Shown: one piece after another, positions 40,204 to 49,881 of the stretch
How the letters are laid out: each line of letters opens with the position of its first letter
Numbering within the stretch: position 1 is the first letter of the stretch
Assembly: GCF_020731145.1 (NCBI RefSeq)
Contig: NZ_JAJFZN010000003.1
Span: forward strand, 558,001-622,000
Length of the DNA stretch: 64,000 bases
Direction: 5' to 3'
Source of the DNA: Sneathiella sp. HT1-7
Lineage (GTDB): Bacteria; Pseudomonadota; Alphaproteobacteria; Sneathiellales; Sneathiellaceae
The notes under the pieces: generated by a model
Databases searched by the model: none
What the model was told of the DNA's origin: nothing
Seen by the model: only the letters and a program-made list of their open reading frames with translations
Translations under genes and position numbers: made by a program

Positions 40204-41418
40204 TCAGGCGGCCTGACGTAACTCCAGCCGGTTCCAGACATCTTTCAATGCTCCGACGAGTTCAGCCATCATCGCATCATCATGGAACGGTGTTGGCGTA
40301 ATGCGCAAGCGTTCCAGTCCGCGCGGCACGGTCGGGTAGTTGATCGGCTGAATATAGATGCCATAATCATCAAGCAGCATATCGCTCGCCTGCTTGCATA
40401 GTTCTGCGTCATAAACCATCAGCGGCACAATATGGGTGACTGAGGGAAGGACAGGTAAGCCCGCTTCCGCGAACAGCTTCTTGAGGGTCGCGGCGCGTTC
40501 CTGATGATGTTCGCGCTCCGCCTGGCTTGATTTCAGGTGCCGCACACTGGCAAGGGCACCCGCAGACATCACCGGAGAGAGCGTTGTCGTGAAGATAAAA
40601 CCTGACGCGTAGGAGCGAATGGCGTCGACGATATTCTGGCTTGCCGTGATAAAGCCGCCGACCACGCCAAATGCTTTACCGAGTGTGCCTTCAATAATAT
40701 CAAGACGGTGCATCAGCCCCTCGCGCTCCGCCACGCCACCACCACGCGCACCATAAAGGCCAACCGCATGGACTTCGTCAAGATAGGTCATTGCGTTGTA
40801 TTTATCTGCAAGGTCGCAGATTTCTTTTATCGGGGAGATATCGCCATCCATGGAATAAACCGATTCAAAGGCGATAACTTTGGGGCGGTTCGGGTCGATG
40901 GATTTAAGCTTATCTTCCAGATCGCGTACATCGTTATGGCGGAATATCCGTTTTTCGCACCCCGAATGACGCACACCATCAATCATGGAGGCGTGGTTGA
41001 GCTCATCGGACAGGATCACACAGCCTGGCAGTAGTTTGCCAAGGGTGGAGAGCGTTGCATCGTTGGAGACAAAACCGGATGTGAAAACGAGCGCCGCTTC
41101 CTTCTCATGAAGATCAGCAAGCTCTCGCTCCAGCTCGCAGATCAAACGGGTGTTGCCGGAAATATTTCGGGTGCCGCCCGCGCCGGCGCCAAACTGGTCC
41201 GTCGCATCCTTGATTGCGTCCAATACATCCGGATGTTGGCCCATGCCGAGATAGTCGTTAGAGCACCAGATGGTAATGTCCTGCGTTCCGCCATCATCCA
41301 GATAACGGGTTGCGCGGGGGAAATCACCGGCATGACGGCCAAGCTCGGTAAAGACGCGATAGCGTTTCTCGTCTTTCAGAGCGGCAATCGCCTTCTCGAA
41401 CATGCTTTCGTAATCCAT
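40204..41418 (-). CDS. hemA: 5-aminolevulinate synthase
   Basis: This PLP enzyme condenses glycine and succinyl-CoA to 5-aminolevulinate, the alphaproteobacterial entry to heme. The 404-residue protein has the ALAS signature [13 protein letters not shown], the YSMDGDISP loop, LDEVHAVG (D214 to PLP nitrogen), and the Schiff-base lysine K248 in GTLGKAFG. Length is normal. AAGGG precedes the start. A possible promoter (TTGTCA, 18 bases, TAATTA) sits in the 154-base gap behind the usp gene. No FNR box was found there, unlike some photosynthetic relatives. Confidence 0.97.
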   Translation of the reverse strand: MDYESMFEKAIAALKDEKRYRVFTELGRHAGDFPRATRYLDDGGTQDITIWCSNDYLGMGQHPDVLDAIKDATDQFGAGAGGTRNISGNTRLICELERELADLHEKEAALVFTSGFVSNDATLSTLGKLLPGCVILSDELNHASMIDGVRHSGCEKRIFRHNDVRDLEDKLKSIDPNRPKVIAFESVYSMDGDISPIKEICDLADKYNAMTYLDEVHAVGLYGARGGGVAEREGLMHRLDIIEGTLGKAFGVVGGFITASQNIVDAIRSYASGFIFTTTLSPVMSAGALASVRHLKSSQAEREHHQERAATLKKLFAEAGLPVLPSVTHIVPLMVYDAELCKQASDMLLDDYGIYIQPINYPTVPRGLERLRITPTPFHDDAMMAELVGALKDVWNRLELRQAA

Positions 41419-41572
41419 CGTCTGCCCTTAAACTATGCGTGGTCCATCGACTGATGTATTTCTAATTACAGTTTCCGACCGATCCGTGACAAGAGACAAA
41501 AGGTCGCAACATGGTTCTGGTCGCGATCATGTGATCAGTCTTTACCGCGCCCTTCCGTCAAACGCCTAGATC

Positions 41573-42457
41573 CTAGTGGGCCATCAAGACCGGAATGGGG
41601 CAGTTATTCAATACTTCTTCTGTGACGGCGCCAAAAAACAGCCGGCGCAGACGGCTGCGGGTGTAGGCCCCCATCACCAGAAGATCGGCGTTACATTTAT
41701 TGGCTTCGGTCAGGATTGATTCAGCCGTTGACTTACCGTTTGAATCCGTAATCTCGCAACGATCCGCATGCACCCCATACATCGTGAGATAGCGCTGTAC
41801 GGCCAGTGGGTGAATGTCTTCATCCAGATCATCAACGGCGGAAATCAGCATGACTTTTTCGGCGGTCTGCAGGAAGGGCAAGGAGTAGGAGAGGGCGCGG
41901 GCCGATTCCTCCGATCCGTTCCAGGCAAAGGCGACACGCATGCCGACATCTTTTGGCAGTACCTTATCCAGCAGCAGGACAGGCCGCCCGGTCTCTCGCA
42001 GTGCCGTATTAATCAGCAAGGAATTGTTGATCTGTTCCTCACCTTCCTGCTTGCAGATAATAATCAGGTCAAACAAACGACCGTAGCTATGAATTGTATC
42101 TTCGCTATTCCCCTGCTTTTCAACGAAGCGGGCAGAGGCGCCATCCGCGGTTGGCCGGTCAGAGATGTCATGGATAACCGGCACGCCCATGCGGCCGGCA
42201 ATTTCCTTGAATTGTTCCCGCGCGCGATGGCGTCGTTCTTCGCCATCCTTCTCCGCCATTTCAATCACGCTTTCGATCATGGTGGAGGTCATCCCCTCAC
42301 CAACGAAGGCAGCGGCGGACCGCGGGTCAATCTTGATATGGAGCGCATTGACATGGGCACCGAAGCGCGTTGCGAGATTGAAGGCGCTTTCAAGTGCCTT
42401 TGCGTCGCTGTCGTTGTTTGCGCCGGAGACGGGAACGAGAATATTTTTAAAATGCAT
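41573..42457 (-). CDS. Universal stress protein with tandem Usp domains
   Basis: GAGGT 7 bases upstream marks the ATG at 42457 (MHFKNILVPVSG) as the start, giving 294 residues. The protein has two Usp domains; the first carries KNILVPVSG and the second MRVAFAWNGSEESARALSYSLP and LLVMGAYTRSRLRRLFFGAVTEEVL with the ATP-binding GxxS-like loop at the end. Tandem Usp proteins act as stress-related nucleotide-binding regulators. It lies between the CDF gene and hemA, on the same strand, without clear terminators. Confidence 0.92.
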   Translation of the reverse strand: MHFKNILVPVSGANNDSDAKALESAFNLATRFGAHVNALHIKIDPRSAAAFVGEGMTSTMIESVIEMAEKDGEERRHRAREQFKEIAGRMGVPVIHDISDRPTADGASARFVEKQGNSEDTIHSYGRLFDLIIICKQEGEEQINNSLLINTALRETGRPVLLLDKVLPKDVGMRVAFAWNGSEESARALSYSLPFLQTAEKVMLISAVDDLDEDIHPLAVQRYLTMYGVHADRCEITDSNGKSTAESILTEANKCNADLLVMGAYTRSRLRRLFFGAVTEEVLNNCPIPVLMAH

Positions 42458-42537
42458 TGAATACCTCAACCTGTGAGTTTTCATTTAAATGTAACACTAA
42501 GACCCTAAATCCTAAAGGGTTTTGTCAGCATCTCCGG

Positions 42538-43470
42538 CTAATCCTCGTCGTCCCGGCCTGTCTCGATATGAAGGGGGTCTTGATGAACAATAGCTTCAGC
42601 ATCGGGATATTCGGCCATCAGCCGGGCCTCCACAGCGTCAGAAATGGTATGCGCGTCCCGCAAGGAGATGCTGCCGTCCATGTCGATATGCATCTGCATG
42701 AACAGCTGCTGGCCGGAGCGGCGGGTGCGCAGGTCATGAATACCAAGCACGCCGGGCTGTTTCAGGACGGTGGCCTTGATATTCTCCCGCTCTTCATCGC
42801 CCAGCTCCTCATCCATCAAATCAGCGAAGGAGGTTCGGATAATCTTCCAGGCACTGAAGATCAGGACAAGCGCGATCAGGATGGCAAACAGCCCGTCGGC
42901 ATAACGCCAGTGGAACACGATGTCGAGTATCAGCGCGAGGATCACGCCGCCATTGATAAGCACATCGCCAACATAATGCAGAGAATCGGCGGAAATCGCC
43001 ACAGACCGGGTCTTGCGGATTACATGGCGCTGATAAAGGACGAGGCCGATGGTCAGCGCGATGGAAATCACCATGACAATAATGCCAACGTCTCCCGCGT
43101 AAACCGGCTTCGGGTTAAGGAGCCTCTCTCCGCCTTGAAACAGCAAAAAAACCGCTGACCCTGTAATGATTGCTGACTGGAAAAGCCCGGCAAGCGCCTC
43201 CGCCTTGCCATGGCCGAAGCGATGGTCGCTATCAGCGGGCACGAGTGCCTGACGCACGGCGAAGAGATTTATGACGGAGGCCGCAAGATCGAGAATGGAG
43301 TCAACCATCGTCGAGAGCATGGCGACGGAATTGGTGGCGAAATAGGCAAAAGCCTTGATCAGGATCAGCAGCAGCGCAACACTCACGGCGGCATAGGTGG
43401 CGCGCTTCATCAAATAGCCGTTTGCAGTCTCTTCCTTCTGTGGAAGTTGGGTGTCTGGATCGGCGGTCAC
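42538..43470 (-). CDS. Cation diffusion facilitator (FieF/ZitB type)
   Basis: The 310-residue inner-membrane antiporter has six helices and a C-terminal cytosolic metal-binding domain. Site A ligands fit D57/D61 (VDSILD) and H164/D168 (HYVGD); the DHRFGHGKAE segment lies between helices 2 and 3. It should export Zn2+ and/or Fe2+ in exchange for protons. The C-terminal domain includes VHQDPLH, typical of this family. It is 49 bases downstream of pdxH's start side on the same strand, and may be in one transcript with pdxH. Confidence 0.93.
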   Translation of the reverse strand: MTADPDTQLPQKEETANGYLMKRATYAAVSVALLLILIKAFAYFATNSVAMLSTMVDSILDLAASVINLFAVRQALVPADSDHRFGHGKAEALAGLFQSAIITGSAVFLLFQGGERLLNPKPVYAGDVGIIVMVISIALTIGLVLYQRHVIRKTRSVAISADSLHYVGDVLINGGVILALILDIVFHWRYADGLFAILIALVLIFSAWKIIRTSFADLMDEELGDEERENIKATVLKQPGVLGIHDLRTRRSGQQLFMQMHIDMDGSISLRDAHTISDAVEARLMAEYPDAEAIVHQDPLHIETGRDDED

Positions 43471-43518
43471 AGTTGGCTTAATCCTATTGTAAATGATTTC
43501 GCGGAGTATCTGGTTATC

Positions 43519-44109
43519 TTACGGGTAAAGGACACTCTCTGTCCAACCTCCGGCGCCCTTGTCATAGCGGCGGCGTTCATGCAAACGGAAGGGCCGGTCG
43601 CGCCAAAACTCTATCCGCTCCGGGATGATGCGAAAGCCGGACCAATAATCAGGCCGAGGGATCGCTCCAATTGCATATTTCGCCGCATATTTTGCAACCT
43701 CTGCTTCAAGCGTGAAGCGGCCTTCCATCGGGCGGGATTGCTGACTGGCCCAGGCGCCGATCCGGCTATCGCGCGGCCGGCTGTCAAAATAGGCATCTGC
43801 CTCTTCATTCGAAACCTTTTCGACGGTGCCTTGAATGCGTATGCTGCGGCGCAGGGATTTCCAGTGAAAACAAAGACCTGCACGCGGGTTGGCAAGCAAT
43901 TCGCGGCCTTTTTGGCTTCCGAAATTTGTGTAGAAGACGAAGCCGCGTTCATCCGCACCCTTGAGCAGCACCATGCGCACAGACGGATAACCGTCCGCAT
44001 CGGCAGTCGCAAGCGCCATGGCTGTCGGGTCGTTGGGCTCACTCTTTTCGGCTTCCGCCATCCAGTCCTGAAACTCACTCAGGAGTTCGGTAATGTTTTT
44101 CACAGTCAT
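43519..44109 (-). CDS. pdxH: Pyridoxamine 5'-phosphate oxidase
   Basis: PdxH oxidises pyridoxine/pyridoxamine phosphate to PLP with FMN and O2. The 196-residue protein has the FMN region [18 protein letters not shown] (about 43-60), [18 protein letters not shown], and the C-terminal signature [18 protein letters not shown] with RLHERRRY and ending VLYP. It follows the usual length. PLP is the cofactor of hemA encoded 2 kb away, but they are not one operon. Confidence 0.96.
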   Translation of the reverse strand: MTVKNITELLSEFQDWMAEAEKSEPNDPTAMALATADADGYPSVRMVLLKGADERGFVFYTNFGSQKGRELLANPRAGLCFHWKSLRRSIRIQGTVEKVSNEEADAYFDSRPRDSRIGAWASQQSRPMEGRFTLEAEVAKYAAKYAIGAIPRPDYWSGFRIIPERIEFWRDRPFRLHERRRYDKGAGGWTESVLYP

Positions 44110-44270
44110 TTTCAGATACTCGTTATGTCACTGCATGCCACTGCTTTGCCGCATTTCATTGCCAAACTTAATCCGCCTCGACGGAATTGTCGACCGGCGA
44201 CGTTTAAACTAAGATAGGTCCAAGCGAAAGCATTTGAAATGATTTGTGATGGGCCTGTTACTATAAATGT

Positions 44271-44304
44271 GTTCCCAATCCCTATATAGTGGGAACGGGG
44301 ATTG
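44271..44304 (+). promoter_or_regulatory. Two overlapping, mutually exclusive hairpins ahead of the lipoprotein gene
   Basis: GTTCCCA (44271-44277) pairs exactly with TGGGAAC (44290-44296), while CAATCCC (44276-44282) pairs exactly with GGGATTG (44298-44304). The two cannot form together. They lie 46-79 bases ahead of the chosen start. They may be an operator or an mRNA element; the sequence alone does not decide. Confidence 0.4.
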
Positions 44305-44349
44305 CCTGATAGTATGTCAGGATTGGATTTTATGATGACAAGGATTGCA

Positions 44350-44832
44350 ATGATGCGGAAATCAAATCTACTGATGGTCACGGCGATGGCGTCGGCGCTT
44401 GCTCTTGCGGGTTGCGCGGATGCCCAGAATAACCCAAAAACAACCGGTGGCGCCATAATTGGCGGTATTGGTGGTGCGTTGCTTGGCTCCATGTTCGGCA
44501 AGGGTAAGGGGCAGCTTGTGGCCGTTGGCCTTGGCACGTTGGCCGGTGCGATGGTCGGCAGTGAGGTCGGTAAGACTCTCGACGCGGCGGACCGGGCGCA
44601 GATTGACCGCGCCGAGAAACGGGCGACAACAGCGCCGATCGGTCAGACGATCTCCTGGAATAATCCGGACAGTGGCAATTCTGGCTCAATCACGCCGGTG
44701 CGCGACGGTAATCATCTGGATGGTCGCTACTGCCGGGAATTTCAGCAGACGATTGAAGTTGGCGGCAAGCTTGAAAAAGGCTATGGGACAGCCTGTCGGC
44801 AGCCTGATGGCTCCTGGCAGATTATGAACTAA
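44350..44832 (+). CDS. Surface lipoprotein with glycine-zipper (17-kDa antigen type)
   Basis: The start at 44350 (MMRKSNLL) has AAGG 8 bases upstream; earlier in-frame starts do not fit the signal peptide. The signal ends in the lipobox ALAGC, so the Cys is lipidated. A glycine-zipper segment (TGGAIIGGIGGALLGSMFGKGKGQL and ALGLGTLAGAMVGSEVG-type, split by one charged loop) follows, then a C-terminal soluble part GRYCREFQQTIEVGGK. This is the RT0821/Lpp0805 or 17-kDa surface antigen class of outer-membrane-associated lipoproteins. Of no proven function; envelope integrity is likely. Confidence 0.88.
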   Translation: MMRKSNLLMVTAMASALALAGCADAQNNPKTTGGAIIGGIGGALLGSMFGKGKGQLVAVGLGTLAGAMVGSEVGKTLDAADRAQIDRAEKRATTAPIGQTISWNNPDSGNSGSITPVRDGNHLDGRYCREFQQTIEVGGKLEKGYGTACRQPDGSWQIMN

Positions 44833-44895
44833 GGGGTGGAAGGCGGCCACGGCCTCTCTGATAGAGCGGGATCGTCGTGCCGGGTAACAATTTTA

Positions 44896-46269
44896 ATGAG
44901 ACGTTTTAAGCTATTCACGGTTGGCCTGACGGCGGCGATGTTTGTCACCTTGGGGGCAATCCCGTCCGTATGGGCAGACTTCAACGATGGTGTCGAGGCA
45001 TATGAGGCCGGAGATTATAAAACCGCGTTCAATGAATGGCTACCGCTGGCAAAGAACAACGATCCGGCGGCGATGCGGAATATCGGCCATATGTATCGCC
45101 GCGGTCTTGGCACGGCGCAGGATTATGCCAAAGCAATGACTTGGTATAAACGCGCGGCGACCATCGGGTTTGACCGGGCGCAGGCCAATGTCGCGGGTAT
45201 GTATCTGGAAGGCGAGGGGGTGGAGAAAGACTACGCCCAGGCTGCAAATTGGTTTGCCCGCGCCGCGCAGCAAGGGCATGTCGTGTCCCAGTATAATCTC
45301 GCCTTGCTGCTGGAAAACGGCCTTGGGGTCGAACGCAGTGACAAACGGGCGCTTGGCTGGTTTGCATTGGCCGCAAAGGCGGGTCATCCGCAGGCCCAGA
45401 AGAAAGCGGCGGAACTGGCCGCACGCATCAAGAATCAGCCGGATGATGGCGATACGAATGCCTCTGGCGGACCGTTGATCACATCAGTCGAAACACAGGA
45501 ACTCGTACCGACTGCAGAAACTAAGTCGAGCGAGGTGATTCAAAAGGCTGCAATAGATGAAGAGCAGGCAGATGAAACAGAAGTGACGCAGGTGGCCGAG
45601 GGGCTCGCCGCTCAGGAAAGTGTGACACAGGAAGAAGCGGACAAGGCCGCCGTAACATCCGAAAAAGGGGTTCAGAAAAAGGGCTTTTATGAAGCTCTTA
45701 AATCCCTCGTTGTGACACAGGGGCGCAAGACGACAGACGATGCATCGGCAACGGCACCCGCTGAAAAACCCGTTGCGGCAACCCCCGCCGAGACGGTAAC
45801 GGAAAAGAAAGCTCCTGTTCCTCCGGTAGTTCCTAAAGTGACACCGACACCGGCAGATAAGCCAGTTGTTGCGGCGGTTCCTGTTAAGCCGGTAGAGGTT
45901 GCGGCTATTCCGGCGCCGGTGACAGCGAAGCCGGTAAAAGCGAGCCCCGCCGTGCAGGCCGTACCGACCGGAACGGGCCTCAGTGCGGCTGAAAAGCTGG
46001 AAATGGCAGATCTCGCCTATACACTGAAACAATATCAGCAGTCATTGAGCATCTGGGCGCCGCTGGCCGAAGACGGCAATGCAGAGGCGCAATATCGGCT
46101 CGGCGCTCTATTTAATGCAGGTGTAGCGCTGCCAGTAGACCGGGTGCGTGCTTACTTCTGGTGGGACAAGGCGAAGAGCAACGGCTCACGCGAGGCCGCT
46201 GCCGCACTCGCTAAGCTGGAGCCCAGCTTGACATATCTCGAAAAAAGACAGATTGATCGGGTGAATTAG
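44896..46269 (+). CDS. Exported Sel1-repeat protein
   Basis: The start is taken at 44896 because MRRFKLFTVGLTAAMFVTLG forms a signal peptide ending SVWA; the ribosome site is weak. The mature protein (about 430 residues) has N-terminal Sel1 (TPR-like) repeats (GVEAYEAGDYKTAF..., NIGHMYRRGLGT, NVAGMYLEGEGV, NLALLLENGLGV), an acidic/Ala/Pro/Val-rich low-complexity middle (about 195-370), and more Sel1 repeats at the end (YRLGALFNAGVALPV). Such proteins mediate protein contacts in the periplasm. It lies 60 bases after the lipoprotein gene and may be transcribed with it. Confidence 0.88.
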   Translation: MRRFKLFTVGLTAAMFVTLGAIPSVWADFNDGVEAYEAGDYKTAFNEWLPLAKNNDPAAMRNIGHMYRRGLGTAQDYAKAMTWYKRAATIGFDRAQANVAGMYLEGEGVEKDYAQAANWFARAAQQGHVVSQYNLALLLENGLGVERSDKRALGWFALAAKAGHPQAQKKAAELAARIKNQPDDGDTNASGGPLITSVETQELVPTAETKSSEVIQKAAIDEEQADETEVTQVAEGLAAQESVTQEEADKAAVTSEKGVQKKGFYEALKSLVVTQGRKTTDDASATAPAEKPVAATPAETVTEKKAPVPPVVPKVTPTPADKPVVAAVPVKPVEVAAIPAPVTAKPVKASPAVQAVPTGTGLSAAEKLEMADLAYTLKQYQQSLSIWAPLAEDGNAEAQYRLGALFNAGVALPVDRVRAYFWWDKAKSNGSREAAAALAKLEPSLTYLEKRQIDRVN

Positions 46270-46355
46270 TTAAATCCTAAGAAAAATTTCTTATATACTG
46301 ATTCTAAAGCGACTTATTGATTTCAGGGGCGCATTGGCGTCCAGCATGGCAACGG

Positions 46356-47255
46356 ATGAAAAATTTATACAGTATTCTTGGTGTTTCTAAGGGCGCGAGC
46401 CAGCAGGAAATTAAATCCGCTTATCGCAAGCTCGCCAAGCAGCACCATCCGGACGCAAACCCCGGGGATACGAAGGTAGAGGAGAAATTTAAGGAAATCT
46501 CCGCAGCCTACAATATCCTCGGCGATGAGAAGCTGCGCGCGCGCTATGATGGCGGCGAGATCGACGAGCATGGGCAGGAGAAGATGGGCGGCTTTCGCGG
46601 CGGCCATCGGGCTTCCTCCGCAGGTGGTTTCGGCGGCGGTGGAGCAGAGGACATATTCTCTGAGATTTTTGGTAATTTACGCGGTGGCGGCTTTCGCGGG
46701 CGTGTGCCCGAAAAGGGCCGCGATCGAAAATTCGCCATCGAGATCGACTTTATGGAGGCGGCCCTCGGGGGTAAGCGACGCCTGACCATGGGGGATGGCG
46801 GACGAACATTGGACGTCGCTATTCCCGCAGGTGTTACAGACGGACAGCAGATCCGCTTGCGCGGGCAAGGGGAAGCCGGGGCCGGTGGCGGTCCGGCAGG
46901 CGATATCCTGATCAATGTCACGGTGCTGCCACACAGTTTTTTCCGTCGGGACGGGCAGAATGTCCTGATTGAATTGCCGATCAGCCTGCCTGAAGCGGTT
47001 TTGGGGGCCTCGGTCAAGGTACCGACGGTGGATGGGCCGGTTAATCTGAAAGTTCCCTCCGGTTCAAACACAGGTACCAAGTTACGCCTGAAGGGCAAGG
47101 GTATCGTCGGCGCAAAGGGCGGTTCGCGCGGGGACCAGATGGTCAGCCTGAAGGTTGTCTTGCCTGATGAGCAGGACGAAGAATTGCAAGACTGGGTGAC
47201 GAAATGGGCGGAAACACATGCCTATGACGCACGTTCCAAGCTGAAGGCGAAATAG
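46356..47255 (+). CDS. DnaJ/CbpA-type Hsp40 co-chaperone
   Basis: With the start at 46356 (MKNLYSILGVSKGA) the protein is 299 residues. It has the J domain (1-65) with HPD in HHPDANPGD, a Gly-rich linker, and the DnaJ C-terminal beta domains with RLTMGDGGRTLDVAIPAGV, and no zinc-finger Cys cluster, so it is a class II (CbpA/DjlB type) Hsp40 that stimulates DnaK. Its upstream 86-base gap contains a tight palindrome TAAGAAA-AA-TTTCTTA (46278-46293) of uncertain meaning. Confidence 0.93.
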   Translation: MKNLYSILGVSKGASQQEIKSAYRKLAKQHHPDANPGDTKVEEKFKEISAAYNILGDEKLRARYDGGEIDEHGQEKMGGFRGGHRASSAGGFGGGGAEDIFSEIFGNLRGGGFRGRVPEKGRDRKFAIEIDFMEAALGGKRRLTMGDGGRTLDVAIPAGVTDGQQIRLRGQGEAGAGGGPAGDILINVTVLPHSFFRRDGQNVLIELPISLPEAVLGASVKVPTVDGPVNLKVPSGSNTGTKLRLKGKGIVGAKGGSRGDQMVSLKVVLPDEQDEELQDWVTKWAETHAYDARSKLKAK

Positions 47256-47359
47256 CCGTCATTGGCCGCGCCGTGCATAAGTCTTTTGACTGCCCTTCAT
47301 AAGCGCTATAAAAAGATAGAATAATTATAGTTTTGTAGACGGGTAATGAGGGGGCGCGT

Positions 47360-48169
47360 ATGACGCAGCACAAGGGTTTGATGGCTGGTAAAAGAGGCCT
47401 TATTATGGGGGTCGCCAATAACCACTCGCTGGCGTGGGGTATTGCACAGGCGTTGCATGAACATGGCGCAGAGATCGCGTTCACTTACCAGGGCGAAGCG
47501 CTCGGAAAACGGGTAATTCCTCTCGCCGAGAGTGTAGGATCCGACACGGTTCTGGAATGCGATGTCACGGATGATGCCTCGATGGATGCGGTGTTTGCGG
47601 CGCTGAAAGAGAAATGGGGTAAGATCGATTTTTTCGTTCATGCCATTGGTTTCTCTGACAAAAATCAGCTGCGTGGCAATTTTTCCGATACCACACGCGA
47701 CAATTTCAACATGACGATGGAGATTTCCTGCTTCTCATTTATTGCGTTGGCCAAACGCGCCTCTGAGCTTATGAGCGAGGGTGGCAGCATGGTGACGCTG
47801 ACTTATTACGGATCGGAGCGGGTCATCCCACATTATAACGTGATGGGTGTCGCCAAAGCTGGGCTGGAGGCGGCAGTGCGCTATCTCGCCGTTGAGATGG
47901 GCAAGGACAATATTCGCGTAAATGCGCTTTCCGCCGGGCCGATCAAGACGCTGGCTGCAAGTGGAATCGGAGATTTTCGCTACATCCTGAAATGGAACGA
48001 ATATAACTCGCCGCTCAAGCGCAATGTCACCATTGATGATGTCGGTGGATCTGCACTCTATCTGCTGAGCGATCTCGGTGCGGGTGTGTCCGGGGAAACA
48101 CATCATGTGGATGCCGGGTATCATGTTGTCGGCATGAAGGCGGAAGACGCGCCCGACATCACCAAGTAA
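47360..48169 (+). CDS. fabI: Enoyl-[acyl-carrier-protein] reductase FabI
   Basis: FabI catalyses the last reduction of each fatty acid elongation cycle with NADH. The 269-residue SDR-like protein has the cofactor loop GVANNHSLAWGIA (17-29), the active-site residues Y149, Y159 and K166 in YYGSERVIPHYNVMGVAK, and a C-terminal VDAGYHVVGM tail. This matches triclosan/diazaborine-type FabI rather than FabV or FabK. A GAGGGGGCG ribosome site is followed by aroC 24 bases after the stop, an operon seen in many alphaproteobacteria. Confidence 0.96.
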   Translation: MTQHKGLMAGKRGLIMGVANNHSLAWGIAQALHEHGAEIAFTYQGEALGKRVIPLAESVGSDTVLECDVTDDASMDAVFAALKEKWGKIDFFVHAIGFSDKNQLRGNFSDTTRDNFNMTMEISCFSFIALAKRASELMSEGGSMVTLTYYGSERVIPHYNVMGVAKAGLEAAVRYLAVEMGKDNIRVNALSAGPIKTLAASGIGDFRYILKWNEYNSPLKRNVTIDDVGGSALYLLSDLGAGVSGETHHVDAGYHVVGMKAEDAPDITK

Positions 48170-48193
48170 ACAAGTTTTCAGGCGGAAGTCCTT

Positions 48194-49267
48194 ATGTCTC
48201 ACAATAGTTTCGGTCATCTGTTCCGGGTGACGACCTGGGGGGAAAGCCACGGCCCTGCGCTTGGTTGCGTGATTGACGGCTGTCCGCCGCTGATTGATGT
48301 CAGTGAGGCGGAGCTTCAGCACTGGATGGACCGGCGCAAACCGGGTCAGTCGCGCTTCACCACCCAGCGGAAAGAGCCCGACGCGGTTAAAATCCTTTCG
48401 GGTGTGTTTGAGGGGAAAACGACGGGTACGCCAATCAGCCTGGTGATCGAGAATGTCGATCAACGCTCCAAGGATTATGGCGATATCAAAAGCAAGTTCC
48501 GCCCGGGCCATGCAGACTTCACTTATCAGACGAAATACGGCATTCGTGATTATCGCGGTGGTGGCCGCTCCAGTGCGCGGGAGACGGCGGCGCGGGTCGC
48601 GGCGGGTGGTATTGCCCGTAAAGTTCTCGGCGACACCATCAGGATCAAGGGCTATCTTACGCAGATCGGCGACAAGGTAATCGACCGGTCCCGCGCCGAT
48701 ATGTCTGAGATTGATAACAATCCTTTCTGGTCGCCCGATCCCGGCATTGTTGGCGAATGGACGGACTATCTCGATGCGATCCGAAAGTCAGGTTCCTCCG
48801 TCGGTGCGGTGATTGAGGTTGTGGCCTCTGGCGTGCCTGCAGGCCTTGGTGCCCCGATATATGGTAAACTTGATTCTGATCTTGCCATGGCGATGATGAC
48901 GATCAATGCGGTGAAAGGGGTGGAAATTGGCGATGGATTCTCTGCCGCCGCGCTCACCGGGGAAACCAATGCCGATGAAATGCGCAGCGGTAATGAAGGC
49001 TTTCCAAGGTTTCTCAGTAATCACGCGGGCGGTATCCTTGGCGGGATTTCGACAGGTCAGGATATCGTTGTTCGGTTCGCAGTGAAGCCGACGTCATCAA
49101 TCCTCAAACCCCGCGACACGATTGATATCGACGGGAATGAGACGGAAATCCAGACAAAAGGCCGCCATGACCCCTGCGTCGGTATTCGCGGTGTCCCGGT
49201 GGGGGAGGCCATGATGGCTTGTGTCCTTGCGGACCATCTCTTGCGTCATCGCGGCCAGAATGGCTAA
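48194..49267 (+). CDS. aroC: Chorismate synthase
   Basis: AroC converts EPSP to chorismate with reduced FMN. The 357-residue protein begins with [20 protein letters not shown], has [13 protein letters not shown] and the [30 protein letters not shown] block, and ends with ATCACV-like FADHLLRHR helix region; all three aroC signature regions are intact. It follows fabI directly and precedes an AhpD-like gene by 35 bases. Confidence 0.96.
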   Translation: MSHNSFGHLFRVTTWGESHGPALGCVIDGCPPLIDVSEAELQHWMDRRKPGQSRFTTQRKEPDAVKILSGVFEGKTTGTPISLVIENVDQRSKDYGDIKSKFRPGHADFTYQTKYGIRDYRGGGRSSARETAARVAAGGIARKVLGDTIRIKGYLTQIGDKVIDRSRADMSEIDNNPFWSPDPGIVGEWTDYLDAIRKSGSSVGAVIEVVASGVPAGLGAPIYGKLDSDLAMAMMTINAVKGVEIGDGFSAAALTGETNADEMRSGNEGFPRFLSNHAGGILGGISTGQDIVVRFAVKPTSSILKPRDTIDIDGNETEIQTKGRHDPCVGIRGVPVGEAMMACVLADHLLRHRGQNG

Positions 49268-49302
49268 ATAAAAAACAACAATAATCTCAAAGGAGAGACT
49301 TC

Positions 49303-49881
49303 ATGTCCCAGCCCAAATATGTCCATGCCCTGAAAATTCCCGTACCGGCTCGCGAGGAGCTTGACGAAGGAACGCAGAAATATTTTGCGATATGTGACGA
49401 GAAACTCGGCATGGTGCCGAACGTATTGGCGGCCTACAGCTTCGATAATGCGAAACTCCGCGCTTTCTCAGATATGTATGGGGAGTTGATGCTGGGAGAG
49501 TCTGGCCTCTCGAAGCTGGAGCGGGAAATGATTGCCGTCGCGGTTTCCTCTGTCAATCAATGCTTTTACTGCCTGACGGCCCATGGCGCAGCGGTTCGGG
49601 AACTCTCGGGCGATCCGATCCTCGGGGAATTGATGGTGATGAACTACCGTGCGGCGGAACTGCCCGCAAACCAGCGCGCGATGCTTGATTTTGCCTACAA
49701 GCTGACCAAGACCCCGAACGAGATGGAGGAAAGCGACCGGCAAGCATTGCGTGATGCCGGCTGGACCGATCGCGATATCTGGGATATCTCCGCGACGGTC
49801 TCTTTTTATAATATGAGCAATCGCATGGCCATGGCCATCGACATGATGCCGAACGAGGAATATCACTCCCAGGCGCGCTAG
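49303..49881 (+). CDS. AhpD-family peroxidase-related protein
   Basis: The 192-residue all-helical protein has the AhpD core with the redox motif CFYC in NQCFYCLTAHG (about 86-96) and the preceding helix LSKLEREMIAVAVSSV, plus the C-terminal WDISATVSFYNMSNRMA region. It matches the uncharacterised peroxidase-related branch; it likely reduces peroxides or acts as a disulfide enzyme. AGGAGAG precedes the ATG. It is the last gene of the fabI-aroC row and overlaps the stop of the LysR gene by 4 bases, convergently. Confidence 0.9.
   Translation: MSQPKYVHALKIPVPAREELDEGTQKYFAICDEKLGMVPNVLAAYSFDNAKLRAFSDMYGELMLGESGLSKLEREMIAVAVSSVNQCFYCLTAHGAAVRELSGDPILGELMVMNYRAAELPANQRAMLDFAYKLTKTPNEMEESDRQALRDAGWTDRDIWDISATVSFYNMSNRMAMAIDMMPNEEYHSQAR

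Noticed and set aside
41419-41572. FNR box ahead of hemA
   Set aside because: The only symmetric element (GATCA-CA-TGATC) has the wrong spacing for TTGAT-N4-ATCAA.
46278-46293. TAAGAAAAATTTCTTA as terminator or heat-shock element
   Set aside because: The 2-base spacer is too tight for an RNA loop and it does not match a sigma-32 promoter or CIRCE; AT symmetry may be chance.
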